This document shows, piece after piece, positions 1 through 7,531 of a stretch of DNA of 64,000 bases. The DNA comes from Flavobacteriales bacterium (GTDB lineage Bacteria > Bacteroidota > Bacteroidia > Flavobacteriales_F > PHOS-HE28), in contig JABWBQ010000001.1 of assembly GCA_013360395.1 (NCBI GenBank), positions 81,388 to 145,387 of the forward strand, read 5' to 3'. The notes under the pieces are model-generated. The model saw nothing but the letters and a program-made list of their open reading frames with translations. It searched no databases and was not told the origin of the DNA. Numbering within the stretch: position 1 is the first letter of the stretch; every line of letters starts with the position of its first letter. The translations under genes and the position numbers were made by a program.

Positions 1-1032
1 GTGGTGAGCCGCTGGACGGGCATCCCCGTGACCCGCATGCTGGAGGCCGAACGCACCAAGTTGCTGCACCTGGAGGACGAACTGCACAAGCGCGTGATCG
101 GCCAGGACGAGGCCGTGCGCGCCGTGGCCGACGCCGTGCGCCGCAGCCGCGCCGGCATGGGCGATGAGAAGCGCCCCATCGGTTCATTCATCTTCCTCGG
201 TACCACGGGCGTGGGTAAGACCGAGCTCGCCAAGGCGCTCAGCGAGGTGCTCTTCAACGACGAGCACGCCATGACGCGCATCGACATGAGCGAGTACCAG
301 GAGCGCCACAGCGTCTCGCGCCTCGTGGGCGCGCCTCCCGGCTACGTGGGCTACGACGAGGGCGGCCAGCTCACCGAGGCCGTGCGCCGCAAGCCGTACA
401 GCGTGGTGCTGTTGGACGAGATCGAGAAGGCCCACCCCGACGTGTGGAACATCCTGCTGCAGGTGCTCGACGACGGCCGCCTCACCGACAACAAGGGCCG
501 CGTGGTGAACTTCAAGAACACCATCATCATCATGACGAGCAACATCGGCTCGCACATCATCCAGGAGAACTTCGAGAACCTGGAGCACAAGGATGTGGAT
601 GCCGTGGTGGAGAAGACCCGCAGCGAGGTGATGGACCTGCTGCGCAAGACCGTGCGCCCCGAGTTCCTCAACCGCGTGGACGAGCTGATCATGTTCCGCC
701 CGCTGAGCCAGAAGGATGTGCGCGAGATCGTGAAACTGCAACTGCACCTGCTGCTCGCCCGCCTCGAAGAGAAAGGCTACCTGCTCATCCCGAGCGAAGA
801 ACTCATCGAACACATCGGCTCCGCTGGTTTCGACCCGCAGTTCGGCGCGCGGCCGATCAAGCGCCTCATCCAGAAAGAACTGTTGAACGAGATGAGCCGC
901 CAGATCATCGGTGGCACCTTGGAGCAGGGCGTTGAACAGGTCATCGACGTGTTCGATGGGAAGATCGTGGTGCGAAAACCGATCGCGGAGCGGGAGAAGA
1001 ACGGGAAGGCGAAGAAGCCTGTCGCGTCATAG
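1..1032 (+). CDS. clpB: ClpB disaggregase, C-terminal half (5' truncated by window edge)
   Basis: This is the end of the middle domain plus the second AAA+ domain of ClpB, the ATP-driven chaperone that pulls proteins out of aggregates together with DnaK. The frame is open at base 1, so the true start lies outside the window. Visible in order are the VSRWTGIPV linker, a Walker A GTTGVGKT (residues 67-74, with Thr where many families have Pro), the pore loop GAPPGYVGY, a Walker [12 protein letters not shown], and the C-terminal small domain ending in [14 protein letters not shown]. The linker matches ClpB better than ClpC or ClpA. The last 20 or so residues are lysine-rich. Three decayed copies of this 3' end lie downstream. 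Confidence 0.95.
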   Translation: MVSRWTGIPVTRMLEAERTKLLHLEDELHKRVIGQDEAVRAVADAVRRSRAGMGDEKRPIGSFIFLGTTGVGKTELAKALSEVLFNDEHAMTRIDMSEYQERHSVSRLVGAPPGYVGYDEGGQLTEAVRRKPYSVVLLDEIEKAHPDVWNILLQVLDDGRLTDNKGRVVNFKNTIIIMTSNIGSHIIQENFENLEHKDVDAVVEKTRSEVMDLLRKTVRPEFLNRVDELIMFRPLSQKDVREIVKLQLHLLLARLEEKGYLLIPSEELIEHIGSAGFDPQFGARPIKRLIQKELLNEMSRQIIGGTLEQGVEQVIDVFDGKIVVRKPIAEREKNGKAKKPVAS

Positions 1033-1103
1033 CGCCCGGTGGTGTCCTGTTCCAACGCACCCTGACAAGACGGGATCAGCAGCACCGGTTCCGACTCGCA
1101 GAT

Positions 1104-1287
1104 CCTGTCCCGCCGTAGCGGGATCGGCGCACGCCCCATAGCGCATGATCCAGAAGGAACTGCTCAACGAGCTGAGTAGCGCCGATCATCGCCGGCACAT
1201 TGGAGGCCGGCAAGCCGCAGGTGATCGATCCCGCTGGGGCGGGACAGGTCGTGTTCGACGGGAAGATCCCCGCTAAGGCGGGGCAGG
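1104..1287. repeat. three REP-like palindromic repeat copies
   Basis: Three copies of a short GC-rich palindrome occur at 1104-1125 (inverted), 1227-1248 and 1265-1287. The direct-orientation form is GATCCCCGCTAAGGCGGGGC followed by AGG, with small variations. Each copy folds into a CCCGC/GCGGG hairpin and carries an asymmetric CAGG tail, as REP-type elements do. Two of the three lie inside the decayed clpB tail and split its reading frame, so they inserted there after the copy was made. No associated RAYT transposase is visible in the window. Confidence 0.6.
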
Positions 1288-1370
1288 CTGTGCTGCGGAA
1301 GCCGATCGATGAGAAGGAGCAGAACGGGAACGGCGCAAGCAAGGGGAAGAGGGAAAAGGCCGGGGTGTGA
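1143..1370 (+). pseudogene. decayed second copy of the clpB 3' end
   Basis: Allowing frameshifts and two REP-like insertions, this stretch translates as a ClpB C-terminus: [48 protein letters not shown] and a lysine-rich end with a TGA stop at 1368-1370. It resembles but is not identical to the intact clpB end at 860-1032, so it looks like another clpB allele's tail rather than a fresh tandem copy. It cannot be expressed as one protein. It lies between clpB and the first toxin-antitoxin module. Confidence 0.75.
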
Positions 1371-1400
1371 CGTCCCGTGCTAGCGTACCTTCGCTATGCC

Positions 1401-1700
1401 ATGAGCACCGAAAGCCTGCGGAACGAACTGATCGCCTGGATCAGCAAGCTGGACGACCGGGGCCTGCTGAATGCGTTGTGGGGTTTCAAGAAACTGCTGC
1501 AAGGCAAGAGCGGCCAGGCGTCGTTGACCAACGAGGAGCGTGAGGCCATCACATCACGGATCGGCCCGGGGTCTGATGAAGCCGACCGCGCATTCTGGCA
1601 GCGCCTTTCCTCCGCAGGCCTGGAACGTGCCTACGGTATGAGCGAGCCGGACATCAGCGGCATCACCTTGCTCGAACCCAACCCGGAATACGGCAAGTGA
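1401..1700 (+). CDS. probable antitoxin of a MazF/PemK-type module
   Basis: A 99-residue acidic protein lies immediately upstream of a MazF/PemK-like toxin remnant and overlaps its GTG start by 4 bp (GTGA). That is the usual antitoxin-toxin translational coupling. The N-terminus (residues 1-35) has the helical ELIAWISKL...LLNALWGFKK pattern seen in Bacteroidota toxin partners. The C-terminus, ISGITLLEPNPEYGK, is a plausible toxin-wrapping peptide. I chose ATG 1401 because the upstream GTG at 1377 adds an atypical leader. A TACCTTCG promoter-like motif lies about 12 bases upstream. The role is inferred from context and I cannot name the antitoxin family. Confidence 0.6.
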   Translation: MSTESLRNELIAWISKLDDRGLLNALWGFKKLLQGKSGQASLTNEEREAITSRIGPGSDEADRAFWQRLSSAGLERAYGMSEPDISGITLLEPNPEYGK

Positions 1701-2038
1701 AGGCCGGTGACGTGGTGCGCGTGGCCCTGCCACAGAGCGATGGGCAACACAAGCCACGCCCTGCCGTGCTCGTTGCTGCCTTCCCTCCCTTCGGCGACTG
1801 GTTGGTCGTGGGTATCAGCGGCAGCCTTGGGCTGGCCGTGCCGGACCTGGACATCGTGATCGACCGTGGGCATCCTTCGTTCGATATGGCACGGCTAGGA
1901 TTCCCCGGCGTCATCCGACTTGGTCATGCGTACGTGGTGCCCGTTACCTGAATCGAAGGCCTGATCGGCACCATCGACCCGGACACACTGCAGCAGATCC
2001 GCGAGCGGCTGGCAGTCTGGATACGGCGGGTCAAGTAG
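1697..2038 (+). pseudogene. MazF/PemK-like toxin interrupted by an in-frame stop
   Basis: The GTG start at 1697 opens an 84-residue frame with MazF/PemK features: KAGDVVRVALP at the N-terminus, the basic KPRPAVLV strand (residues 16-23) and a later GHAYVVPVT. A TGA at 1949-1951 stops it. The same frame then continues for 28 more codons as IEGLIGTIDPDTLQQIRERL to a TAG at 2036-2038. That segment is the usual C-terminal helix of the family. The simplest reading is an inactivated mRNA-cleaving endoribonuclease. The truncated 84-residue product might still fold but would lack the terminal helix. The cognate antitoxin gene upstream is intact. Confidence 0.7.
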
Positions 2039-2113
2039 GTGAAGGGTATCGATCATTGCGCTTGTCCTTGAAGCAAGACCTCGCTACGGAGAGTCTGTTC
2101 TTGTTCGGCTGCC

Positions 2114-2199
2114 GGATCGAATTCCGCAAGCCGATCGCCGAGCGGGAGAAGAACGGGAACGGCACGAGCAAAGGGAAGAAGGAAAAGGCGAGCGCGTAA
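2114..2199 (+). pseudogene. short decayed copy of the clpB 3' end
   Basis: The frame reads [20 protein letters not shown] and then a lysine-rich end with a TAA stop at 2197-2199. This is close to the last 30 residues of the intact ClpB ([18 protein letters not shown]). The copy sits between the two toxin-antitoxin modules. An imperfect hairpin follows at about 2219-2246 (ACACAGGGC/GCCTTGTGT). It may be the remains of a clpB terminator. Confidence 0.7.
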
Positions 2200-2283
2200 C
2201 CGTCACTGTACAGCATGAACACAGGGCTCCGCAAGGGGCCTTGTGTGTTCGGGGCGTGCCCCTCGCATTATCTTCGTGTACTC

Positions 2284-2480
2284 ATGCACGCCTCCGAGCA
2301 CAACCTTCCGGTCTCCATCAGCCAGATCCTAGCCTTGGTGCGGCAGTGCTCCACCCAGGAGTAAAAGGTGCTGTTGAAAGAACTATTGGAGGACACCGCA
2401 GCGCTGACCATCGCCAGCGAACCAAGCCTGAGCAAGGATTGGGAGGGCGAAGAGGAAGACCAAGCGTGGGCGGGGCTATG
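2284..2480 (+). pseudogene. antitoxin gene broken by an in-frame TAA
   Basis: From ATG 2284 the frame reads MHASEHNLPVSISQILALV, then hits TAA at 2362-2364 after 26 codons. Past the stop the same frame continues as KVLLKELLEDT...TIASEPSLSKDWEGEEEDQAW to a TGA that overlaps the next toxin's ATG (ATGA). The whole looks like a 65-residue antitoxin with an acidic, Trp-containing C-terminus of the kind found beside PemK toxins. One substitution (a GAA or CAA to TAA) explains the break. A shorter antitoxin could still arise by reinitiation, but no good internal ATG is seen. Confidence 0.6.
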
Positions 2481-2795
2481 AAGGGCGATGTGGTCGTCAT
2501 CCCCTTCCCATTCTCGGATCTGAGCGGCAGCAAACGGCGTCCGACGCTCGTTGTCGCCGACTGGGGTGGAGACGACATCATTTTGTGCCAGATCACCAGC
2601 CAGTCCAAACGGGACGGACTTGAGGTGCCACTCTCAGAAACAGACTTCGATACAGGCCGCCTGCCGATCCCCAGCCACATCAGACCGAACAAGATCTTCA
2701 CTCCGGATCGGCGGATCATTCGCACGGTAGCCGGGAAGGTGAGTGACACCAAATATCGACAGGTGGTGACGCGCATCACGGCGTTGATCTCCTGA
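2478..2795 (+). CDS. MazF/PemK family endoribonuclease toxin
   Basis: This is a 105-residue, apparently complete MazF/PemK-like protein. It begins KGDVVVIPFPFSDLSGSKRRP (the family's first strands and basic loop), continues with TLVVAD, and has the ITSQ and RPNKIFT segments that usually carry the catalytic region. Known family members cut mRNA at short motifs. The ATG at 2478 overlaps the antitoxin frame by 4 bp, and a longer frame back to 2241 is just read-through of non-coding sequence. What is odd is that its own antitoxin gene has a nonsense codon. Either the toxin is inactive, another antitoxin covers it, or the break is a sequencing error. Confidence 0.8.
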   Translation: MKGDVVVIPFPFSDLSGSKRRPTLVVADWGGDDIILCQITSQSKRDGLEVPLSETDFDTGRLPIPSHIRPNKIFTPDRRIIRTVAGKVSDTKYRQVVTRITALIS

Positions 2796-2809
2796 GCCGA
2801 CGGCTCAAC

Positions 2810-2876
2810 TGAAGCCGGCAAGCCTCAGGTGATCGATCCCTCCGTGACAGGACGGATCGGGTTCGACGGGAAGACC
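2810..2876 (+). pseudogene. third decayed fragment of the clpB 3' end
   Basis: The segment encodes EAGKPQVID and, after an inserted stretch of about 24 bases, VFDGK. These are the same two blocks that flank a REP-like insertion in the copy at 1143-1370. The shared wording GAAGCCGGCAAGCC then CAGGTGATCGATCCC links the two relics more closely to each other than to the intact clpB. It closes the toxin-antitoxin zone. From 2877 to 3068 I see no gene. Confidence 0.6.
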
Positions 2877-3068
2877 CCGTCCACGTGCTGCCCCCGCCAT
2901 CGCTTGCCGGTGCAGCGCGGGTGTGTGAGCCGTTCATCCACAGCCCCACCGGTTGAGCGTCAGGGGATCGAGCGTCGGATCGTGCATAAAAACGTGTCGC
3001 AGCTCATTCCCCATATTGCCGTGCGGGCCTAGTTTGCCCCCGGAAGAACCTGTCGAGGACAAGAAGTG

Positions 3069-3512
3069 ATGACCTTCACCGCACAACTGGACGACCTGTC
3101 CACCACCCTGCGCCGCACGCGTTCGCGCCTGCTGGCCCCCGTCGACCACCGCCAGCACCAACTCCCCACCGACCCCGAGGTCTTCGTGGAGGATGTGCTC
3201 CTCTTCGTCATGGACCAATGGGCCGACGACCTGCGTGAGCAGGGTCATGTGCTGGAGGAGGACGACTCCTGGAAGGACCCCGTGAACCACTACCCCCACT
3301 ACGTGCTGCGCATGGCCGGTGGCGAACCGCTGGACCTTCACTTCACCGGCGACTACCCGGACACGCTGCACCTCACCATCAGCAAGGCCGGCCGCCGCAG
3401 CACGCAGTTCAGCGATGCCCACGCCGTGCAGGTGCACCTGCGCCCCAGCATGGACCATACGCTGCTGCTCAACGGCCTGGTGGAGGGGCTGAAGCGCTAC
3501 CACGCGCATTGA
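3069..3512 (+). CDS. hypothetical protein, 147 residues
   Basis: I do not recognise a named family. The protein is soluble, rich in His and Asp, and has no signal peptide or membrane segment. It has a long helical N-terminus (DDLSTTLRRTRSRLL) followed by an acidic helix (PEVFVEDVLLFVMDQWADDL) and a mixed C-terminal part with several histidines. ATG 3069 was preferred over the GTG directly before it. The next gene starts 13 bases downstream on the same strand, so the two may be cotranscribed. Confidence 0.65.
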   Translation: MTFTAQLDDLSTTLRRTRSRLLAPVDHRQHQLPTDPEVFVEDVLLFVMDQWADDLREQGHVLEEDDSWKDPVNHYPHYVLRMAGGEPLDLHFTGDYPDTLHLTISKAGRRSTQFSDAHAVQVHLRPSMDHTLLLNGLVEGLKRYHAH

Positions 3513-3525
3513 CCCTTCCGCGGCC

Positions 3526-4014
3526 ATGCGCACGCTTCTGCTCACCCGGCACGCCAAGAGCAGCTGGGACCATCCGGAGCAACGCGACTTCGACCGTCCC
3601 CTCAACGCCCGCGGCGAACGCGACGCACCGGCCATGGCGCAACGGTTCGCCCGCCGCGGCATGCCCGCCCCCCTGCTGGTGAGCAGCACCGCCCGCAGGG
3701 CCTGGCGCACCGCCCAGGTCTTCGCCGCCACGCTGGGCATCCCGGAAGCCGATATCGTGCCCGTGCCCAACGCCTACCACGCCGACGAGGACACGCTGTT
3801 GGACATCGTGCAGGCGCTGCCCGATGCCGCCCCCAACGTGATGCTCTTCGGCCACAACCCGGGCATCAGCACCTTCGCCCACGCACTGTGCCGCGCCACC
3901 GGCGAGATGGCCACCTGCCACACCGTGTGCCTGGAGCTGGACGTGGAACGCTGGGCCGACGTGGGCCGGGCATGCGGCCGCCTCCTGTGGGAGGACTTCC
4001 CGAAAATGGGCTGA
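3526..4014 (+). CDS. SixA-like histidine phosphatase
   Basis: This is a small histidine-phosphatase-superfamily protein (162 residues). The catalytic RHAKSSW motif stands at residues 8-14, where the His becomes phosphorylated, and the second catalytic His is in LFGHNPG near residue 109. The size and the RHAK form match the SixA subgroup, which removes phosphate from phosphohistidine of phosphotransfer proteins. The substrate here is unknown. The gene points toward ilvE, which is on the other strand, with only 11 bases between the two stops and no obvious terminator. Confidence 0.85.
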   Translation: MRTLLLTRHAKSSWDHPEQRDFDRPLNARGERDAPAMAQRFARRGMPAPLLVSSTARRAWRTAQVFAATLGIPEADIVPVPNAYHADEDTLLDIVQALPDAAPNVMLFGHNPGISTFAHALCRATGEMATCHTVCLELDVERWADVGRACGRLLWEDFPKMG

Positions 4015-4025
4015 AGTCCGGCGCG

Positions 4026-5093
4026 TCAGCCCACCGGCACCATCCAACCGTAGGGGTCGTCCACCTGGCCACGACGGATCGCGTCGAGCCGCTGCCCCAC
4101 CAGGTTGGCCAGTTTGCGCACGGCCACTTCCGGCAACTCGAACTCCTCGTCGCCGTAGGCGATGGAGGCGATGTTGGCGATGGTCGCCGCAGTGCCGGCA
4201 CCGAAGGCCGATCGCAGCCGGCCGTTCCGCGCGGCGCTCACCACCTCCTCCACGCTCACACGCCGCTCCTCCACACGGATGCCCTCGTCGCGCGCGATCC
4301 GCAGGATGCTGTCCCGGGTGATGCCGTGCAGGATGGTGCCGTCCAGGGCCGGGGTGATCAGCGTGCCTTCGATGTTGAAGAACACGTTCATCGTACCGCT
4401 CTCCTCGATGTACTGGTGCGTAAGCCCATCGGTCCAGATGAGCTGGTGGTAGCCCTGGTCCTGCCCCAACTTGGCCGGATACAGCGCACCCGCGTAGTTG
4501 CCGCCGCACTTCGCCTCACCCGTGCCGCCCGGGAAGGCCCGGCCGTATTCCGTCTCGATCTTCACCCGCACCGGCTCGTTGTAGTAGCCGCGCACCGGGC
4601 ACAGAAAGATGATGAAGCGGTACCCGTCGCTGGGCTTCACGCCGATGTACTCATCGGTGGCGAACATCACCGGGCGCAGGTACAACGCGGCGTCATCGCC
4701 CTCCGGGAGCCAGTCCTGGTCCATCCGCACCAGTTCCCGCATGGCCTCCAGGAACAGGTCCTCCGGCAGCTGCGGCATGCACATGCGATGCGCGCTGCGG
4801 TTCATGCGGGCGATGTTGGCCTGTGGCCGGAACAGCTCCACCCCACGCGGCGTGCGGTACGCCTTGAGGCCCTCGAAGATGGTCTGCCCGTAATGCAGCA
4901 CCAGCGCCGCCGGGCTCATCGTCAGGTCGGCGAAAGGGGTGATGCGCGCCTCCTGCCACCGGCCGTCCCGGAAGTCCATCACGAACATGTGGTCGGTGAA
5001 CACCCGGCCGAACTTCACATGGCCCAGGTCGGTGTCCGGCAGGCGCGATGCCGCGGTGCGGTGGATGGCTATCTTTTGCCCGGTGGTGATCAT
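4026..5093 (-). CDS. ilvE: branched-chain amino acid aminotransferase
   Basis: This is a fold-type IV PLP enzyme that makes the last step of leucine, isoleucine and valine synthesis and the first step of their breakdown. It has 355 residues, typical for the Bacteroidota form. Visible motifs are FEGLKAYR, the PLP-lysine segment EAKCGGNYAG, EESGTMNVFF and the C-terminal GAGTAATIANI. ATG 5093 fits the family start (ITTGQKIAIHRT). An open frame back to 5300 overlaps recQ and is not used. The start faces recQ with only 16 bases between the two ATGs, so their promoters must overlap the coding starts or one start is further in. Confidence 0.93.
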   Translation of the reverse strand: MITTGQKIAIHRTAASRLPDTDLGHVKFGRVFTDHMFVMDFRDGRWQEARITPFADLTMSPAALVLHYGQTIFEGLKAYRTPRGVELFRPQANIARMNRSAHRMCMPQLPEDLFLEAMRELVRMDQDWLPEGDDAALYLRPVMFATDEYIGVKPSDGYRFIIFLCPVRGYYNEPVRVKIETEYGRAFPGGTGEAKCGGNYAGALYPAKLGQDQGYHQLIWTDGLTHQYIEESGTMNVFFNIEGTLITPALDGTILHGITRDSILRIARDEGIRVEERRVSVEEVVSAARNGRLRSAFGAGTAATIANIASIAYGDEEFELPEVAVRKLANLVGQRLDAIRRGQVDDPYGWMVPVG

Positions 5094-5109
5094 GCAGCAC
5101 GGTGCGTTG

Positions 5110-6945
5110 ATGCGTCCAAAGGTAACCATCCCCCATGGCGGCGGCGCCCTCGCCGGCGAGCCCGCGCCGCCGCACGACCTGCACGACCTGCTGCGCAGGC
5201 ATTGGGGGTACGACCGCTTCCGCCCGCTGCAGGAACAGGTGATCCGTGCGGTGCTGGAGGGCCGCGACACCCTGGCCCTGCTGCCCACCGGTGCCGGCAA
5301 GAGCCTCTGCTACCAGCTGCCGGCGCTGGCCCTGGGCGGCCTCACCATCGTGGTGAGCCCGCTGATCGCCCTGATGCGCGACCAGGTGGACCACGCACGC
5401 CGACGCGGCATCCCGGCCAACGCGGTGATGAGCGGCATGGCCGCCTTCGAGATCGACAACGTGCTGGAGGACGCCGCGCTGGGCCTGCTGCGGCTGCTGT
5501 ACGTCTCGCCCGAACGCCTCGGCACCGACGCCTTCCGCGGCAGGTTGCCCCGCATGCCCGTGAAGCTCATCGCCGTGGACGAGGCGCACTGCATCGCCCA
5601 GTGGGGCTACGACTTCCGGCCGGCGTATATGCGCATCCCCGTGCTGCGCGAGACCATTCCCCAGGCGCCCATCGTGGCCCTCACGGCCACCGCCACGCCG
5701 GCCGTGGCCGACGACATCCAACAGCGCCTCGGCTTCCGCGCACCCAACCTGTTGCGCTCGCCCTTCCACCGCGAGGAGCTCACCTTCTGGTGCAGCCGCG
5801 GCGAGGACAAGCTCGCCAGGCTCCGCCGCATCACCGAACGTGTCCCGGGATCGGGCATCGTGTACATGCGCGACCGGCGCGGCACGGTGGAAATGGCCTC
5901 CGTGCTGCGCAACATGGGCGTGGCCGCCGATGCCTACCATGCCGGCATGGCCCACGCCGACCGCCTGCGGGTGCAGCGCGACTGGCAGGAAGGCCGCCTG
6001 CGCTATGTGGCCGCCACCAACGCCTTCGGCATGGGCATCGACAAGGGCGATGTGCGCGCCGTGGTGCACCTGGGACCGCCGCCCGATCTGGAGAGCTACT
6101 ATCAGGAGGCCGGCCGAGCGGGACGCGACGGCGCGCCCTCCTATGCCTTTCTGCTGCTCGACGATGGCGATGCCCCCCGCCTTCTCCAGCGCGTACAGGA
6201 CGGTTATCCCACCACCGCCGAGGTGCGCCGCACCTACCAGGCCTTCGCCGACGGTCACCGCATCGCCCTGGGAAGCGGCCTGCACGAAGCTTACGCCCTG
6301 GACCTGCGCGACCTCGCGCACCGCTGCGGCCTGCGGCCCACCACCGTGCTCGGCGCCTTGAAAGCCTTGGAGCTCAACGGCGACCTCGTGCTCAGCGAAG
6401 GGGTGCACACCCCGTCCCGGGCGCTGCTCATCTGCAGCCCTTCCACCGTGCACGACCTCCGCCTGCACGACAACCGGCTGGGTCCGCTGCTGGAGGTCAT
6501 GCTCCGTTCGTACGGCGGGCTCTTCGAGGCACCGGCGTCGATCGAGGAGGAACGGATCGCCCAGCTGCTCGCCACCTCCACCAACGCCGTGCGCGATGGC
6601 CTGCGCGAACTGCAGCGCATGGACGTGCTCCGTTACGCGCCCCGCACCGACGATCCGCTGGTGACCCTGATGACACCGCGACGCGACGCGATGCGCCTCA
6701 CCCTCGAACCCGAGGCGCTCGACCTGCGCCTGCATGGCGCCCTGGAGCGCGCCAAGGCCATGGTGGCCTGGTCCGCCTCAACCGCCGGATGCCGCGAGGC
6801 GGGACTGCTGACGTACTTCGGTGAGCCCGATCCCAGGCCCTGTGGACGCTGCGACCGCTGCCGGTCCCTCCCCACCGCCGAGGCCACCCTGGCCGTGGAC
6901 GGCCCCGATGCGGAGCTGCTGCGCTGGGTGCGGAGCGAGACCTGA
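5110..6945 (+). CDS. recQ: RecQ-family ATP-dependent DNA helicase
   Basis: This is a 3'-5' DNA helicase of 611 residues. The N-terminal RecQ signature is FRPLQEQVI, Walker A is LPTGAGKS (58-65), the DEAH box is at 157-160, and motif VI is SYYQEAGRAGRDG. A winged-helix-like region follows. A four-cysteine zinc site lies at the extreme C-terminus (C561, C578, C581, C584) rather than directly after the helicase core as in E. coli RecQ. No HRDC domain is present. This is the short form common in Bacteroidota. Start 5110 is the best ATG, but the N-terminus before the HDLLRRHWGY segment is not conserved. The glycosylase gene follows after 3 bases. Confidence 0.92.
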   Translation: MRPKVTIPHGGGALAGEPAPPHDLHDLLRRHWGYDRFRPLQEQVIRAVLEGRDTLALLPTGAGKSLCYQLPALALGGLTIVVSPLIALMRDQVDHARRRGIPANAVMSGMAAFEIDNVLEDAALGLLRLLYVSPERLGTDAFRGRLPRMPVKLIAVDEAHCIAQWGYDFRPAYMRIPVLRETIPQAPIVALTATATPAVADDIQQRLGFRAPNLLRSPFHREELTFWCSRGEDKLARLRRITERVPGSGIVYMRDRRGTVEMASVLRNMGVAADAYHAGMAHADRLRVQRDWQEGRLRYVAATNAFGMGIDKGDVRAVVHLGPPPDLESYYQEAGRAGRDGAPSYAFLLLDDGDAPRLLQRVQDGYPTTAEVRRTYQAFADGHRIALGSGLHEAYALDLRDLAHRCGLRPTTVLGALKALELNGDLVLSEGVHTPSRALLICSPSTVHDLRLHDNRLGPLLEVMLRSYGGLFEAPASIEEERIAQLLATSTNAVRDGLRELQRMDVLRYAPRTDDPLVTLMTPRRDAMRLTLEPEALDLRLHGALERAKAMVAWSASTAGCREAGLLTYFGEPDPRPCGRCDRCRSLPTAEATLAVDGPDAELLRWVRSET

Positions 6946-6948
6946 AGC

Positions 6949-7518
6949 ATGCGCCTGGACCGGGACTTCTACGAGCGCACTGACGTGGTGGCCATCGCGC
7001 GCGAGCTCCTCGGCATGGTGGTGCACACCCGCATCGGCGGAAGCCATGTGGCCGCGGCCATCACCGAGACGGAGGCCTATGCCGGTGTGAACGACCGCGC
7101 TTCGCACGCCTTCAACGGCCGGCGCACCGCCCGCAACGAATGCCTTTACGCCCGGGGAGGAACGGCCTATGTGTACATCTGCTACGGCATCCATCACCTC
7201 TTCAACATCGTGACCCACGCCGAGGGTGTGCCCCATGCCGTGCTTGTGCGTGGCGTGCAGGTGCTGGAAGGCCGCAGTGCGGCCGACCGGCGGCGGGGCC
7301 GGCCGGGGGCCGCCACCGACGGGCCAGGCACCGCCGCCCAGGCACTGGGCATCCGGCGCACGCACGACGGCACCGACCTGCTCGGGGACCGCATCTGGAT
7401 CGCCGACGAAGGCCGCATCATCGACCCGGCGACGGTCCGTACCGGTCCGCGCATCGGCGTGGACTATGCCGGGCCCGACGCGCTGTTGCCCTACCGTTTC
7501 CGCATCCATCTTCCGTGA
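6949..7518 (+). CDS. DNA-3-methyladenine (alkyladenine) glycosylase
   Basis: This is a 189-residue AAG/MPG family base-excision enzyme that removes alkylated purines from DNA. The conserved ITETEAYAG block carries the catalytic Glu. SHAFNGRRTARN is the family's usual substrate-pocket stretch, and the YVYICYGIHHLFNIV block is diagnostic. The C-terminus has the RTGPRIGVDYAG motif. It starts 3 bases after recQ and ends 13 bases before fmt, so recQ, this gene and fmt probably form one transcription unit. Two of the three are DNA maintenance genes. Confidence 0.93.
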   Translation: MRLDRDFYERTDVVAIARELLGMVVHTRIGGSHVAAAITETEAYAGVNDRASHAFNGRRTARNECLYARGGTAYVYICYGIHHLFNIVTHAEGVPHAVLVRGVQVLEGRSAADRRRGRPGAATDGPGTAAQALGIRRTHDGTDLLGDRIWIADEGRIIDPATVRTGPRIGVDYAGPDALLPYRFRIHLP

Positions 7519-7531
7519 TGACCTTCGCGCC

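Noticed and set aside
3888..6824. 978-codon plus-strand frame across the SixA-like gene, ilvE and recQ
   Set aside because: It runs out of frame through two well-supported genes and its translation has no family likeness.
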